DNA of 64,000 bases, from positions 3,162,001 to 3,226,000 of the forward strand of contig NZ_CP054052.1 of assembly GCF_013283835.1 (NCBI RefSeq), given 5' to 3'. Both the position numbers and the translations under genes were made by a program. How positions within the stretch are numbered: the first letter of the stretch is position 1; every line of letters begins with the position of its first letter. This document shows, piece after piece, positions 1 through 9,143 of the stretch. Under the pieces are notes generated by a model. It was not told where the DNA came from, did no database searches, and worked only from the letters and a program-made list of their open reading frames with translations. The stretch is from Poseidonibacter lekithochrous. Its GTDB lineage: Bacteria; Campylobacterota; Campylobacteria; Campylobacterales; Arcobacteraceae.

Positions 1-1
1 A

Positions 2-850
2 AATCTACAATCTAAATTACGTGATTATGAATATCAACTAGCAAATAAAAATCAAAGTTTAAAAGAATTAAATGAAAGCTTAGAAGAAAAGGTAAAAAAA
101 CAATTAATAAAAACACGTGAAAAAGAAGAGTTACTGCATCAACAATCAAAACTAGCAGCTATGGGAGAGATGATTGGAAATATTGCTCATCAATGGAGAC
201 AACCCCTGTCAACTATCTCTACAGCAGCATCTGGAATGAAGATGCAGAATGAAATGAATCTATTAACAGAAAAAGAGATGAACCGTTCTCTTGATGCAAT
301 TGTATTTAATACAAAAGCCTTATCTCAAACAATTGAAGACTTTAGAGGTTTCTTTAAAAAAGACAAAGAAAAAAGTTTATTTAGAATTGATAAGACTATA
401 GAGAAAGTAATTTTATTACTCTCTGCTAGTTTAACAAATAAAGAAATTACTATTGTAAAAAACTTATCAGATGATGAAATATTTAATCTAGGAAATGAAT
501 TAATGCAAGCCCTATTAAATATAATTAATAATGCTAAAGATGCCTTATTGGTAAATGAGATTGAAAATAAGTATATCTTTATTACAACATCACTAAAAGA
601 TGACAAACTACATATAGAAATTAAAGATAATGCAGGAGGGATTCCTCTTGAGATAATGCATAAAGTCTTTGAACCTTACTTTACTACAAAGTTTAAATCA
701 CAAGGTACAGGAATTGGTTTATATATGTCAAGAACTATTATTGTAAATCATATGAAAGGTAAAATTGAAGTATCTAACTCTACTTTTACTTATAAGGGAG
801 AAAAGTATGAAGGGGCATGTTTCGATATTATTCTAGATAAAAAGAGTTAA
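2..850 (+). CDS. Sensor histidine kinase, C-terminal part (cut by window edge)
   Basis: The frame is open from base 2, so the true start and the sensor region lie outside the window. The visible 282 residues begin with a coiled coil (LKELNESLEEKV), then the phospho-acceptor box GEMIGNIAHQWRQPL, then an ATPase domain with N-box (NIINNAKDAL), G1 (DNAGGIP) and G2 (GTGIGLYMS). All catalytic boxes look intact. The H-box type is the one common in Arcobacter kinases and recurs at 31.2 kb and 42.3 kb. The signal and partner regulator are unknown; no response regulator is adjacent on the right side. Confidence 0.93.
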   Translation, partial: NLQSKLRDYEYQLANKNQSLKELNESLEEKVKKQLIKTREKEELLHQQSKLAAMGEMIGNIAHQWRQPLSTISTAASGMKMQNEMNLLTEKEMNRSLDAIVFNTKALSQTIEDFRGFFKKDKEKSLFRIDKTIEKVILLLSASLTNKEITIVKNLSDDEIFNLGNELMQALLNIINNAKDALLVNEIENKYIFITTSLKDDKLHIEIKDNAGGIPLEIMHKVFEPYFTTKFKSQGTGIGLYMSRTIIVNHMKGKIEVSNSTFTYKGEKYEGACFDIILDKKS

Positions 851-859
851 ACTCTTTTT
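839..859. terminator. Bidirectional terminator between kinase and pyk
   Basis: AAAAAGAG and CTCTTTTT form a perfect 8-bp stem with loop TTAAA. The kinase stop codon lies in the loop. A-rich and T-rich flanks suit termination of both convergent genes. Confidence 0.75.
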
Positions 860-862
860 ATA

Positions 863-2305
863 CTATTTTTTTGGAAGATTTAAATAATACTCTATCTCTG
901 ATGGAGTTAAAATTTTAATTGTATTTGTACTTCCTGGCATACCTACAGGATAACCTACTGTTGCTACATAAGTTTCTGTTTTATCTAATGCACCTTTATC
1001 ATCTAATTGTTTTAACATCTTTTGGAACATTCTAGAGGCTTGAGCTTCTTTAATAGTACCAATTGGAGTTACACCCCATACTGAAGTTAAAGCACTTAAG
1101 ATTTTCTTTTTATGTGTAAAGGCTAAAATTGGAGTTCTTGGTCTATATCTAGACATTTTAATAGCTGATTTTCCAGAACTTGTTAAGGCTAAAATACCTT
1201 TTGCTCCTAAGTCATCTGCTAGTCTAGTTACTGTTGCTTGAATTACATCGAAATGATCAAGATAATCTAATTTGTCTTGTTTATCAAAACTATAAATATC
1301 TTCTGTTCTTGAGATAATATTACTCATTGTATCTACAACATTTACAGGATCTTCACCAACTGCACTCTCCTCAGAAAGCATAACAACATCAGTACCATCT
1401 AATACTGCATTTGCAACATCAGAGATTTCTGCTCTTGTAGCTCTTTCATTGTGAGTCATTGATAAAAGCATTTGTGTTGCTGTAATTACAGGCATACCTT
1501 TTATATTTGCTTTTTTAATTAACATTTTTTGAATTGTTGGTACATCATAATATGGAACTTCAATACCAAGGTCACCCCTTGCTACCATTAAACCATCACT
1601 ATGTTCAACAATATCATCGATATTCTCAACTGCATCAAACTTCTCAATTTTTGCAATTAATTTACCTTTATATCCATTAAGAAGTTTTCTTGCTCTTTTC
1701 ATATCGTTTCCATTTTGAACAAATGAAATAGCAAAATAATCTACTTGGTTCTCAACACCCCAAGCAATATCTTCTTCATCTTTTTTTGTAATTACATTAA
1801 TGTCAATTACAGTATTAGGGAAGTTTACACCTTTTCTTGAAGATAAGATTCCATGATTTTCAATTCTTGCTTTTACTTCATCATCTGTTTCGATAACTTT
1901 AGCTCTAATTGTTCCATCATATAAATAGATAAATTCACCAACTTGAACTTTATCTAGAATACCTGGGTAATTAATAGAAACAACATATTTTTTATCTGCT
2001 TCTTTATATCCAACAATTTCATCTTTTAAGAAAGTAATTACATCACCTCTATGAAGTTCAAATGGCTCTTTTAAATCCCCTACTCGCACCTTTGGTCCTG
2101 AGATATCTTGTAAGACACCTACAGTTTTATCCAAGTTTTTCATTGCAGTTCTAATATTACTTAGTGTTTGACTGTGATATTCATGGCTTCCATGTGAAAA
2201 GTTTAATCTAAACATGTTTGCACCTGCTTTTATTAATCCTTCAATGGTTTCAATGCTATGGCTTGCTGGGCCTAAAGTTGCTAAAATCTTTGTTCTTTTT
2301 TCCAC
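863..2305 (-). CDS. pyk: Pyruvate kinase
   Basis: Converts phosphoenolpyruvate and ADP to pyruvate and ATP in the cytoplasm. The N-terminal KILATLGPAS motif, the active-site region around KIEKFDAVENI, the MVARGDLGIEVP loop and ITATQML are all present in order. I place the start at a GTG (2303-2305) because AAAGGAG lies five bases upstream. An in-frame ATG 12 codons earlier has no such site. The resulting 480 residues match the family length. It is a single gene, convergent with the preceding kinase and divergent from the OmpA lipoprotein. Confidence 0.96.
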   Translation of the reverse strand: MEKRTKILATLGPASHSIETIEGLIKAGANMFRLNFSHGSHEYHSQTLSNIRTAMKNLDKTVGVLQDISGPKVRVGDLKEPFELHRGDVITFLKDEIVGYKEADKKYVVSINYPGILDKVQVGEFIYLYDGTIRAKVIETDDEVKARIENHGILSSRKGVNFPNTVIDINVITKKDEEDIAWGVENQVDYFAISFVQNGNDMKRARKLLNGYKGKLIAKIEKFDAVENIDDIVEHSDGLMVARGDLGIEVPYYDVPTIQKMLIKKANIKGMPVITATQMLLSMTHNERATRAEISDVANAVLDGTDVVMLSEESAVGEDPVNVVDTMSNIISRTEDIYSFDKQDKLDYLDHFDVIQATVTRLADDLGAKGILALTSSGKSAIKMSRYRPRTPILAFTHKKKILSALTSVWGVTPIGTIKEAQASRMFQKMLKQLDDKGALDKTETYVATVGYPVGMPGSTNTIKILTPSEIEYYLNLPKK

Positions 2306-2445
2306 AGTTACTCCTTTTTTTCTAGTTTTATTATAACACAAATTTATTACATATTAATTACTGTTTTAAACACAATTATTTCACGACTCTTTGTTAATCT
2401 TATTATGTTAAAATAAATTATTAGTTAACTTAAGAAAGGTTTATA

Positions 2446-3171
2446 ATGAAATTCATAAATTTAAAAACAATCATATCTTCTGCTTTAGTAGCAACTCTTC
2501 TTGTAGGCTGTGCTTCTTCAAACACGAATCAAACAGTAAATGATAATCAAAGAGCAATTATAGGTACAACAGTAGGAGCCTTAGCTGGTATTATTCTAGG
2601 AAATAATGTTGGTGGTGGAAGTAAAAGTAGAAACAAAGTAGTAGGTGCTGTTGCAGGTGCTGCTATTGGTGGATATATTGGATATAAAATGGATCAACAA
2701 GCAAAAGAGGTTGCAGATAGTTTAAATACTACTGTTAATAATGACCCAAATGCAGTATTAGATCCAAGCCAAGACTTAATTGTATCACATACAGATAATT
2801 ACGTAAAAATCATCTTTAGAGATGCCATGATGTTCCAAACAAACTCAGCAGTTCCAACAGCAAGTGCTAGTGCTAAAATTGCTAAAGTTGGAGCAGTATT
2901 AGAAAAATATCCAAATACTTTAGTTCAAGTAGTAGGACACACAGATAGTAGAGGTTCATATACATATAATAAAAATTTATCAGAAAAAAGAGCTTCTAAT
3001 GTAGGAAATACAATCTTTGCTTCAGGTGCTAAAAATCAAATTTTCTCAAGAGGATGTTCTTTTGATAAACCAGTTGCACCAAATTCAGATGCAACAAATA
3101 TGGCATTAAATAGAAGAGTAGAAATTTTCCTTTACCCAAATCAACAATCAGTAATTGATACTTGTAAATAA
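2446..3171 (+). CDS. OmpA-family outer-membrane lipoprotein
   Basis: The 241-residue protein starts with a signal peptide ending in the lipobox LVGC, with Cys22 as the predicted lipidated residue. A glycine-zipper stretch follows (about residues 37-82, with GTTVGALAGIILG and GAVAGAAIGGYIGY). The C-terminal OmpA peptidoglycan-binding domain (about 118-235) carries VVGHTDSRGS and LNRRVEIFL. By family knowledge it would sit in the outer membrane and hold peptidoglycan. The glycine zipper plus OmpA layout is that of YiaD-like proteins. A Shine-Dalgarno AAGAAAGG precedes the ATG. It is monocistronic with its own terminator. Confidence 0.9.
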   Translation: MKFINLKTIISSALVATLLVGCASSNTNQTVNDNQRAIIGTTVGALAGIILGNNVGGGSKSRNKVVGAVAGAAIGGYIGYKMDQQAKEVADSLNTTVNNDPNAVLDPSQDLIVSHTDNYVKIIFRDAMMFQTNSAVPTASASAKIAKVGAVLEKYPNTLVQVVGHTDSRGSYTYNKNLSEKRASNVGNTIFASGAKNQIFSRGCSFDKPVAPNSDATNMALNRRVEIFLYPNQQSVIDTCK

Positions 3172-3187
3172 AAAGAGCAATCTTTTT
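3170..3187 (+). terminator. Terminator of the OmpA lipoprotein gene
   Basis: AAAAAGA - GCAA - TCTTTTT hairpin starting at the stop codon, followed by a T-rich stretch. Confidence 0.65.
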
Positions 3188-3226
3188 ATTTACACACTAT
3201 TTTACATCTTCAAATCAACTTTTTGA

Positions 3227-3232
3227 TACAAT
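3227..3232 (+). promoter_or_regulatory. -10 element for a probable leaderless transcript
   Basis: TACAAT (within GATACAAT) ends six bases before the ATG of the MidA-type gene. No Shine-Dalgarno fits between. Transcription would begin at or next to the start codon. Confidence 0.5.
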
Positions 3233-3238
3233 GCCTTT

Positions 3239-4246
3239 ATGAAAAGATTTAATCAATATTTTAATGACTGGCTTTATGGAAAAGAGGGTTATTACTCAAA
3301 CTATAAAGAAATTGGAAAAGATGGGGATTTTTATACCTCTGTTTCAACAAGCTCTTTTTTTGGAGGAACAATTGCAAAAAAGATTGTTAATTCAATTGAA
3401 GAAGGTTTCTTAGACAAAAACACTACTATATTAGAAATTGGTGCACATCATGGTTATTTATTAGCAGATGTTATTCAATTTATTTATACTTTAAAACCTG
3501 AACTTTTAAGTACTCTAAACTTTGCAATAGTGGAGAGATTTGAAAACTTACAAATTCAACAAAAAAAATATATAAACGAATCATTTGGTGATGTGATTAA
3601 ACTAAAACACTACAATGATATTAAAGAAGTAAAACTAGATAGTGCATATATCTTAGCTAATGAAATTTTTGATGCTTTTGATTGTGACTTAGTATATACA
3701 AATAGTGAGAACACTTTGCAATATGCAAAAGTAGAAAATCATAAAATTAATTTTGTTGATTGCAAAGACAATAATATTATAAATCACTGTAAAAAATATG
3801 GTATTACTAAAGGTGAAGTTGCTTTATCTTATAAAGATTTTGTAAATACTATATGTCAGAATTTTAAAACATTTGAGTTTTTAACTTTTGATTATGGAGA
3901 TAGATATCCTAGAAATGATTTCTCTGCAAGAGTATATGAAAAGCATAATGTATTTCCTATTTTTGAAGAAGATTTAGACTTAGAGTCTTTATATAAAAAA
4001 TCAGATATAACTTACGATGTTCACTTTAATTATTTAAGTGACTTATTTAATAATAACAAAATCAAATCTCTTAAATTTAATACACAACTTAAGGCTTTAG
4101 TTGAGTTTGGTATCTTAGAATTACTAGAAATACTTAAAGCTAATGTTGATGAAAAAACATATTTAAGAGAGACTCAAAAAGTAAAAATACTATTAGAACC
4201 TACTGGTATGGGTGACAGATTTAAAATACTAAACGTTAGAAAATAG
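3239..4246 (+). CDS. MidA/NDUFAF7-type SAM-dependent methyltransferase (DUF185)
   Basis: The 335-residue protein starts with a segment typical of the DUF185/COG1565 family (DGDFYTSVSTSSFFGGTIA). The SAM-binding motif ILEIGAHHGYLLADV follows at about 64-78, then the acidic post-motif LANEIFDAF. Eukaryotic members methylate an arginine of respiratory complex I subunit NDUFS2; bacterial roles are not settled, so the substrate here is unknown. No ribosome-binding site precedes the ATG, and a -10 element lies six bases upstream. It stands alone between two terminator or promoter regions. Confidence 0.85.
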   Translation: MKRFNQYFNDWLYGKEGYYSNYKEIGKDGDFYTSVSTSSFFGGTIAKKIVNSIEEGFLDKNTTILEIGAHHGYLLADVIQFIYTLKPELLSTLNFAIVERFENLQIQQKKYINESFGDVIKLKHYNDIKEVKLDSAYILANEIFDAFDCDLVYTNSENTLQYAKVENHKINFVDCKDNNIINHCKKYGITKGEVALSYKDFVNTICQNFKTFEFLTFDYGDRYPRNDFSARVYEKHNVFPIFEEDLDLESLYKKSDITYDVHFNYLSDLFNNNKIKSLKFNTQLKALVEFGILELLEILKANVDEKTYLRETQKVKILLEPTGMGDRFKILNVRK

Positions 4247-4353
4247 TTTATTTTTATATTAATTAGTAATATTTATCAAAAGAATAATGTTACTAATTAA
4301 TTTTTATTTTTCGCAACTTTACTTATTAAAAGCCTAAACATAGGGAAATATGA

Positions 4354-4359
4354 TATAAT
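4354..4359 (+). promoter_or_regulatory. -10 element for a probable leaderless transcript
   Basis: A consensus TATAAT ends five bases before the ATG of the FIST-domain kinase gene, with no Shine-Dalgarno in between. Confidence 0.55.
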
Positions 4360-4364
4360 TTTGT

Positions 4365-6266
4365 ATGAAAAGCTATAACTATACAATTACCGATAAAACA
4401 ATAAGTAATATTATTGACTTCGATTTTTTCAGAAATAATAAAAATGTATTAATACAAATTTTTTGTGGCCAAGGCAAAAATACATTAGAATCTATTACAA
4501 AAAATATCCTAAAAGAATTACCTCAAGGAATTTGTATTGGAAGCACAACTGATGGTGAAATTAATAATCATAAAGTTCAAACAAACTCTACAATAATAAC
4601 AATATCAGTTTTCAATGAAACAAAAGTAGAAATAACTTATTCCCAAAATGAATCTTCTTTTAAAAGAGGTAGTGAAATTGCTAACACTTTAATCAAAAGT
4701 AATACCAAACTTTTAATACTTTTTACTGATTCATTAAATACTAATGCAGAAGAGTTTTTAAAAGGTATTGAAGCTATAAATAATAAAGTAATGGTATGTG
4801 GTGGAATGGCTGGAGATAATGGAGAATTTACTAATACTTATATCTCTTGTCAAGATAAAATCTTTAATAATGCAGCTGTTGCTGTTTCATTAAGCTCAGA
4901 TTGTCTTAGTGTTCAAAACGATTATAGATTTAATTGGTCTGATATTGGAATTGAACATGTTATTACAGAAGTTAAAGATAATAGAGTTTATGAAATTAAC
5001 GGCACAAAAGTTCTTGATTTTTATAAAAAATATTTAGGAGAAGATATTCAAAATACTCTTCCTCAGTCTGCAACATCTTTCCCTTTATTACTTAGAAAAA
5101 ACAATGAGTATTATGCAAGAGCCTTAGTTAAAATTGATGAAGATGGTTCTTTTAAATACAGTGGAAACCTAAATAATGGAGATAGAGTTAAATTTGGTTT
5201 TGGTAATGCGGAGATGATTCTAAAATACCCTATTATTCCAAATGAAAAGGATTATTCAAATACAGAATCTTTTTTTATCTATTCTTGTATGGCAAGAAGA
5301 AGATATGTTCAAGATATGATTCAAGCTGAGAATCAAGCTTATGCAAATATTACTAATACATCTGGAATGTTTACTTATGGGGAGTTTTACCATGAAAAAG
5401 GTAAAAATAAACTACTAAATCAAGCTCTAACAGTTGTAGCATTAAGTGAAAACGACAAATCTGAAAAAAACAATCTTATTCAAGAATCAACATTAAGAAA
5501 AACAAATAATGAAGCAAGAACAATTCAGACTTTAACACACTTAATTGAACAATCATCAAAAGATCACGATGAACAATCTAATCACCTAGAAATTGAAAAA
5601 ATCAATTCTCAAATGTTAGTAACTTCACAAAAAATATTTTTAAGACATGCTGTACATGAAACAAATACTCCTATTTCTGTAATTATGAGTAATATTGAAC
5701 TTTTTGAAATGGAATATGGGAAAAATCATTATTTATCAACAATTGAAGTAGCTTTAAAAAATATCTTTAATATCTATGATGACTTATCTTATCTAGTAAA
5801 AAAAGACCAAGTTGAATATCCAAAGAATTCTATTGATTTAGTTGATTATACAAGGTCAAGAATTGAGTTCTTTGAACAATCAGCAAAACAAATAGGTTCA
5901 CAAATTAAATTCTTTAGTGATCAAGATACTTTACATTTTGATTTTAATGAAACAAAACTACAGAGAATTATTGATAATAACCTTACAAATGCAATTAAAT
6001 ATACAGAAGAGAATTCTAATATTTATATCACATTAAAAAAAGAGTTAAATGCTTATGCTTTAATCATCTCTTCTTGTTCACAATACATTAAATATCCAGA
6101 AAAGATTTTTAAAGAGTATTATAGGGAAGAGACAACAAGTGAAGGGTTTGGACTAGGACTTAGCTTAGTAAAAAGAATATGTAATGAAGAAAATATAGAA
6201 ATTTCAATAGATTCAAATGAGTACTATACATCATTTAGATATCTATTTAAGATGGAGAATAAATGA
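4365..6266 (+). CDS. FIST-domain sensor histidine kinase with degenerate ATP-binding box
   Basis: The 633-residue protein has no signal peptide or membrane segment, so it should sense in the cytoplasm. Residues about 25-200 form the FIST N domain (VMVCGGMAGDNGEF), and about 205-370 the FIST C domain ending with FFIYSCMARRRY. A coiled coil leads to an H-box (LRHAVHETNTPISVI) and an ATPase domain with N-box (IIDNNLTNAIKYT) and G2 (GFGLGLSLV). The usual DxGxG G1 box is missing: the position reads IISSCSQYIKYPEKIF. FIST domains are thought to bind small ligands such as amino acids. The next gene overlaps by four bases and encodes its likely response regulator. Kinase activity is uncertain. Confidence 0.88.
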   Translation: MKSYNYTITDKTISNIIDFDFFRNNKNVLIQIFCGQGKNTLESITKNILKELPQGICIGSTTDGEINNHKVQTNSTIITISVFNETKVEITYSQNESSFKRGSEIANTLIKSNTKLLILFTDSLNTNAEEFLKGIEAINNKVMVCGGMAGDNGEFTNTYISCQDKIFNNAAVAVSLSSDCLSVQNDYRFNWSDIGIEHVITEVKDNRVYEINGTKVLDFYKKYLGEDIQNTLPQSATSFPLLLRKNNEYYARALVKIDEDGSFKYSGNLNNGDRVKFGFGNAEMILKYPIIPNEKDYSNTESFFIYSCMARRRYVQDMIQAENQAYANITNTSGMFTYGEFYHEKGKNKLLNQALTVVALSENDKSEKNNLIQESTLRKTNNEARTIQTLTHLIEQSSKDHDEQSNHLEIEKINSQMLVTSQKIFLRHAVHETNTPISVIMSNIELFEMEYGKNHYLSTIEVALKNIFNIYDDLSYLVKKDQVEYPKNSIDLVDYTRSRIEFFEQSAKQIGSQIKFFSDQDTLHFDFNETKLQRIIDNNLTNAIKYTEENSNIYITLKKELNAYALIISSCSQYIKYPEKIFKEYYREETTSEGFGLGLSLVKRICNEENIEISIDSNEYYTSFRYLFKMENK

Positions 6267-6925
6267 AAATCTTACTTTTAGAAGATGATGTAATGTTAAA
6301 TAGAGCAATTACTAAATATCTACAATCAACTGGACATGAAGTTAGAACTGCAAGGGATGGAAATAATTGCCTTAGAATTTTAGATCAAGAAAGTTTTGAA
6401 TTATTAATTTTTGATATTAATGTACCTGATTTTAGTGGATTTGAAATATTAGAAATATTACACGGTAAGAACATAATTATTCCAACTATTTATATCTCAG
6501 CACTTGTAGATATTGAAGATATTTCAAGAGGTTTTGAGCTTGGTTGTTATGATTATTTAAAAAAACCTTTCCACTTAAAAGAGTTGTCATTAAGAATTAA
6601 TAAAATTATGCAGTCACAAATACTCCCAAATAAGAATAAAATTTTGTCAAAATCTTACTCTTTTAATCCAAATAATCTAACTCTTTTGTATAATAACGAA
6701 ACTCATTCCTTACCAAAAAGACAGATACAAATTATTCAACTACTTGCAAAGTTTAAAAATTCTGTTGTGAAATATGATACATTTAGAGAATTTGTATGGA
6801 ATGATGAAGTTGATAATGCCACAATTAGAGCCGAAGTAAATAGAGTAAAAAAAGCTTTAAATGAAGATTTTATTACCAATGTTCGAGGTGTGGGATATAT
6901 GATTGAATACGAAAAAGAAAGTTAA
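6263..6925 (+). CDS. OmpR-family response regulator
   Basis: The 220-residue protein has a receiver domain at about 1-115. The acidic pair is ED (LLEDDV), the phospho-acceptor Asp is in LIFDINVP, a switch Ser is in YISAL, and the Lys is in YLKKPF. A winged-helix DNA-binding domain follows at about 130-218, with TIRAEVNRVKKAL and the final VRGVGYMIE. The ATGA overlap with the FIST kinase gene implies translational coupling and a two-component pair. The target genes are not evident; thiS follows nine bases later. Confidence 0.92.
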   Translation: MKILLLEDDVMLNRAITKYLQSTGHEVRTARDGNNCLRILDQESFELLIFDINVPDFSGFEILEILHGKNIIIPTIYISALVDIEDISRGFELGCYDYLKKPFHLKELSLRINKIMQSQILPNKNKILSKSYSFNPNNLTLLYNNETHSLPKRQIQIIQLLAKFKNSVVKYDTFREFVWNDEVDNATIRAEVNRVKKALNEDFITNVRGVGYMIEYEKES

Positions 6926-6934
6926 AGGTAAAAA

Positions 6935-7135
6935 ATGGAATTAATTATAAATGGTGAAAATAAAACTTTTGATGATAGTTTTTCACTACAAGAAATTATT
7001 ACAGATTTAAAAATTGAAGACAAAGTAATGGCAGCAGCTGTTAATATGGAAATCGTTAAAAAAGATGATTGGTCAAATTTTGTTCCAAAAGAAGCTGACA
7101 AAATCGAATTATTACAATTTGTTGGTGGTGGTTGA
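6935..7135 (+). CDS. thiS: Sulfur carrier protein ThiS
   Basis: This 66-residue ubiquitin-fold protein ends in the diagnostic double-glycine tail (LLQFVGGG), which is adenylated and thiocarboxylated to deliver sulfur for the thiazole ring of thiamine. The N-terminal strand LIINGENKTF and the central AAAVNMEIV fit the family. AAAGG lies upstream of the ATG. No other thiamine gene is adjacent; it sits in the FIST kinase operon, probably by position only. Confidence 0.9.
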   Translation: MELIINGENKTFDDSFSLQEIITDLKIEDKVMAAAVNMEIVKKDDWSNFVPKEADKIELLQFVGGG

Positions 7136-7144
7136 TTTCAAACC

Positions 7145-7477
7145 ATGAGTAGACAAAAAGGTGATTTTGCAGAAAAAAGAGCTATCTCTTTTCTGCAAGA
7201 CAGAAACTTTGAAATAATTGAACAAAATTTCTATGCCAAAAAATTAGGTGAAATAGATATCATCGCAAAAAAAGATAATACATATCACTTCTGTGAAGTA
7301 AAATCCTCAGATGATTATGAAACTGCAATTAATAATATAACCCCTTCAAAACTATCAAAAATAAAACGTAGTATTGACTATTACTTACAAATTAAAAAAC
7401 TTAATGTTGCATTCTGCATTGATGCAATAATAGTTACAAATAATGAAATTGAGCTTCTTGAAAATATAACTTTGTAA
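7145..7477 (+). CDS. YraN family protein (UPF0102, nuclease-like)
   Basis: The 110-residue protein shows the UPF0102 pattern: the N-terminal GDFAEKRAISFLQ, then the endonuclease-like core LGEIDIIAKKDNTYHFCEVKS, where Glu-Ile-Asp and the later Glu-Val-Lys match the restriction-endonuclease-like fold. A clear function has not been established for the family. It begins nine bases after thiS and probably shares that transcript. The ATG has no strong Shine-Dalgarno. Confidence 0.85.
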   Translation: MSRQKGDFAEKRAISFLQDRNFEIIEQNFYAKKLGEIDIIAKKDNTYHFCEVKSSDDYETAINNITPSKLSKIKRSIDYYLQIKKLNVAFCIDAIIVTNNEIELLENITL

Positions 7478-7532
7478 ATAATATATACAAAAAAATATTA
7501 GTTTTGACACTATTTCTAGATAAAATATATAC

Positions 7533-9143
7533 ATGGAATCATTATTTACAATCATATTTTTATCCCTAGCACTATCAACAATTTTAAATATCATATTAAA
7601 AAAATTATCTATATCACATATAATTGGTTATATTCTAACAGGTACTATAATTGCATATATTTTTAATTTAGAAGCAAATCATGATATGAATACCTTAGAG
7701 ATTATTGCTGAGTTTGGAATAGTATTTTTAATGTTTACAATTGGACTTGAAATGTCCATAGGAAAACTAAAAAAGATGAGAGATTTACTTTTAGTAAATG
7801 GTTTTATTCAAGTTTTTCTTAGTGCTTTTATAATCTTTTTAATTTCACGTTTTATTTTTAGTATTGATTTTATTTCATCACTTATTTTATCTTTAGCTTT
7901 TTCTTTATCTTCAACTGCAATTGTATTAACTTACTTAAAACAGTCAAAAGATATTCAGACACCTTATGGACAAAAGTCAACTGCCATATTAATATTCCAA
8001 GATTTAGCAGTAATTCCTATACTTTTACTAATTAGTTTTTTATCAAATGACACTTTACAAATAGAAGAGATTATTCTTAAAACTATAGTTTCTGCATTAA
8101 TTATTGTAGTATTTATGTTCACTTTCGGAAAGAAAATTGTAGATTGGTTATTGCATTTTTCAACAAGTACAAAACTAGAAGAGTTATTCTTAGCTTCGGT
8201 TTTATCAATAGTAATTGGCTCTTCTTTACTTGCCCATGAATTAGGTTTTACTTATTCACTGGGAGCATTTATTGCAGGAATGCTTATTGCTGAAACAAAA
8301 TATCATATAAAAGTAGAATCAGATATTTCAGCATTTAGAGATCTTTTATTAGGTACTTTCTTTTTCTCAGTAGGTACTAAAATTGACCTTTTATATTTAG
8401 TTGAAAATATATTTTTAATTCTTTCGGTATTTATTTCACTATTAGTAATTAAAGGTTTTGTAATATACTTTTTAATTAGAAGAAAATCTAATAAAAGTGA
8501 TGCTATTAAATCTGCCCTTGCTTTATCACAAGTTGGTGAGTTTTCATTTGCTGTTTTTGCCCTTGCTAGTGCAAATGGATTATTAGATGAAAACTTAAGT
8601 AAACTTCTTATTTTAGTAACTGTATCTTCTATGATTATAACTCCCTTTATTGTAAATAATATTTATAAAATTGCATCTATTTTTGCTCAAGAGTTTTATG
8701 AATCAGACAAAATTACACCAATTAATAAAAAGAATCATACTATTGTTTGTGGGTTTTCAAACCTAGGAAGACGAGTCGCAAATGAATTAGAAGAGAAAGA
8801 GATACCATTTGTAATAATCTCTGATGAATTAAAACATGTACTTATTGCAAGAAAAAGAGGTTACATGGCATATTTTGGTCACTTGGAAAAAATACCTGTA
8901 TTAGAATCTCTTAAAGCAGATGAAGCTTCAAGTATTATCATTACTTTAAATAATGTAAATAAAAAAAGGTTAATAAGTGAATCTATTTTAAAATTCAAAA
9001 AAGATATGAATATTATTATGAAAATAGACTCAGTTGATGAAAAGAAAGAGCTAAAAGATTTACAAATAAAGAGTTTTATCCATGCTCATAAAGAGATAGC
9101 TTCTTTACTTGTAAATAAAAGTATTGAATCTAATGAGAAATAG
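7533..9143 (+). CDS. CPA2-family cation:proton antiporter with TrkA-N domain (KefB-like)
   Basis: The 536-residue protein has about 12 hydrophobic segments in residues 1-385, including LMFTIGLEMSIGKL and YSLGAFIAGMLIAET, as in Kef/CPA2 exchangers. A cytosolic Rossmann TrkA-N domain follows at about 400-520 (HTIVCGFSNLGRRVANEL). By family it exchanges K+ or Na+ for protons, gated by a nucleotide or thiol ligand. The KefC-type C-terminal extension is absent. The ATG has no Shine-Dalgarno; TAAAAT lies six bases upstream. The 3' end overlaps the convergent MFS gene by 14 bases. Confidence 0.88.
   Translation: MESLFTIIFLSLALSTILNIILKKLSISHIIGYILTGTIIAYIFNLEANHDMNTLEIIAEFGIVFLMFTIGLEMSIGKLKKMRDLLLVNGFIQVFLSAFIIFLISRFIFSIDFISSLILSLAFSLSSTAIVLTYLKQSKDIQTPYGQKSTAILIFQDLAVIPILLLISFLSNDTLQIEEIILKTIVSALIIVVFMFTFGKKIVDWLLHFSTSTKLEELFLASVLSIVIGSSLLAHELGFTYSLGAFIAGMLIAETKYHIKVESDISAFRDLLLGTFFFSVGTKIDLLYLVENIFLILSVFISLLVIKGFVIYFLIRRKSNKSDAIKSALALSQVGEFSFAVFALASANGLLDENLSKLLILVTVSSMIITPFIVNNIYKIASIFAQEFYESDKITPINKKNHTIVCGFSNLGRRVANELEEKEIPFVIISDELKHVLIARKRGYMAYFGHLEKIPVLESLKADEASSIIITLNNVNKKRLISESILKFKKDMNIIMKIDSVDEKKELKDLQIKSFIHAHKEIASLLVNKSIESNEK

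Noticed and set aside
7385-7594. Minus-strand 69-codon frame between the YraN and antiporter genes
   Set aside because: It overlaps the start of the antiporter gene and has no ribosome site or family features.
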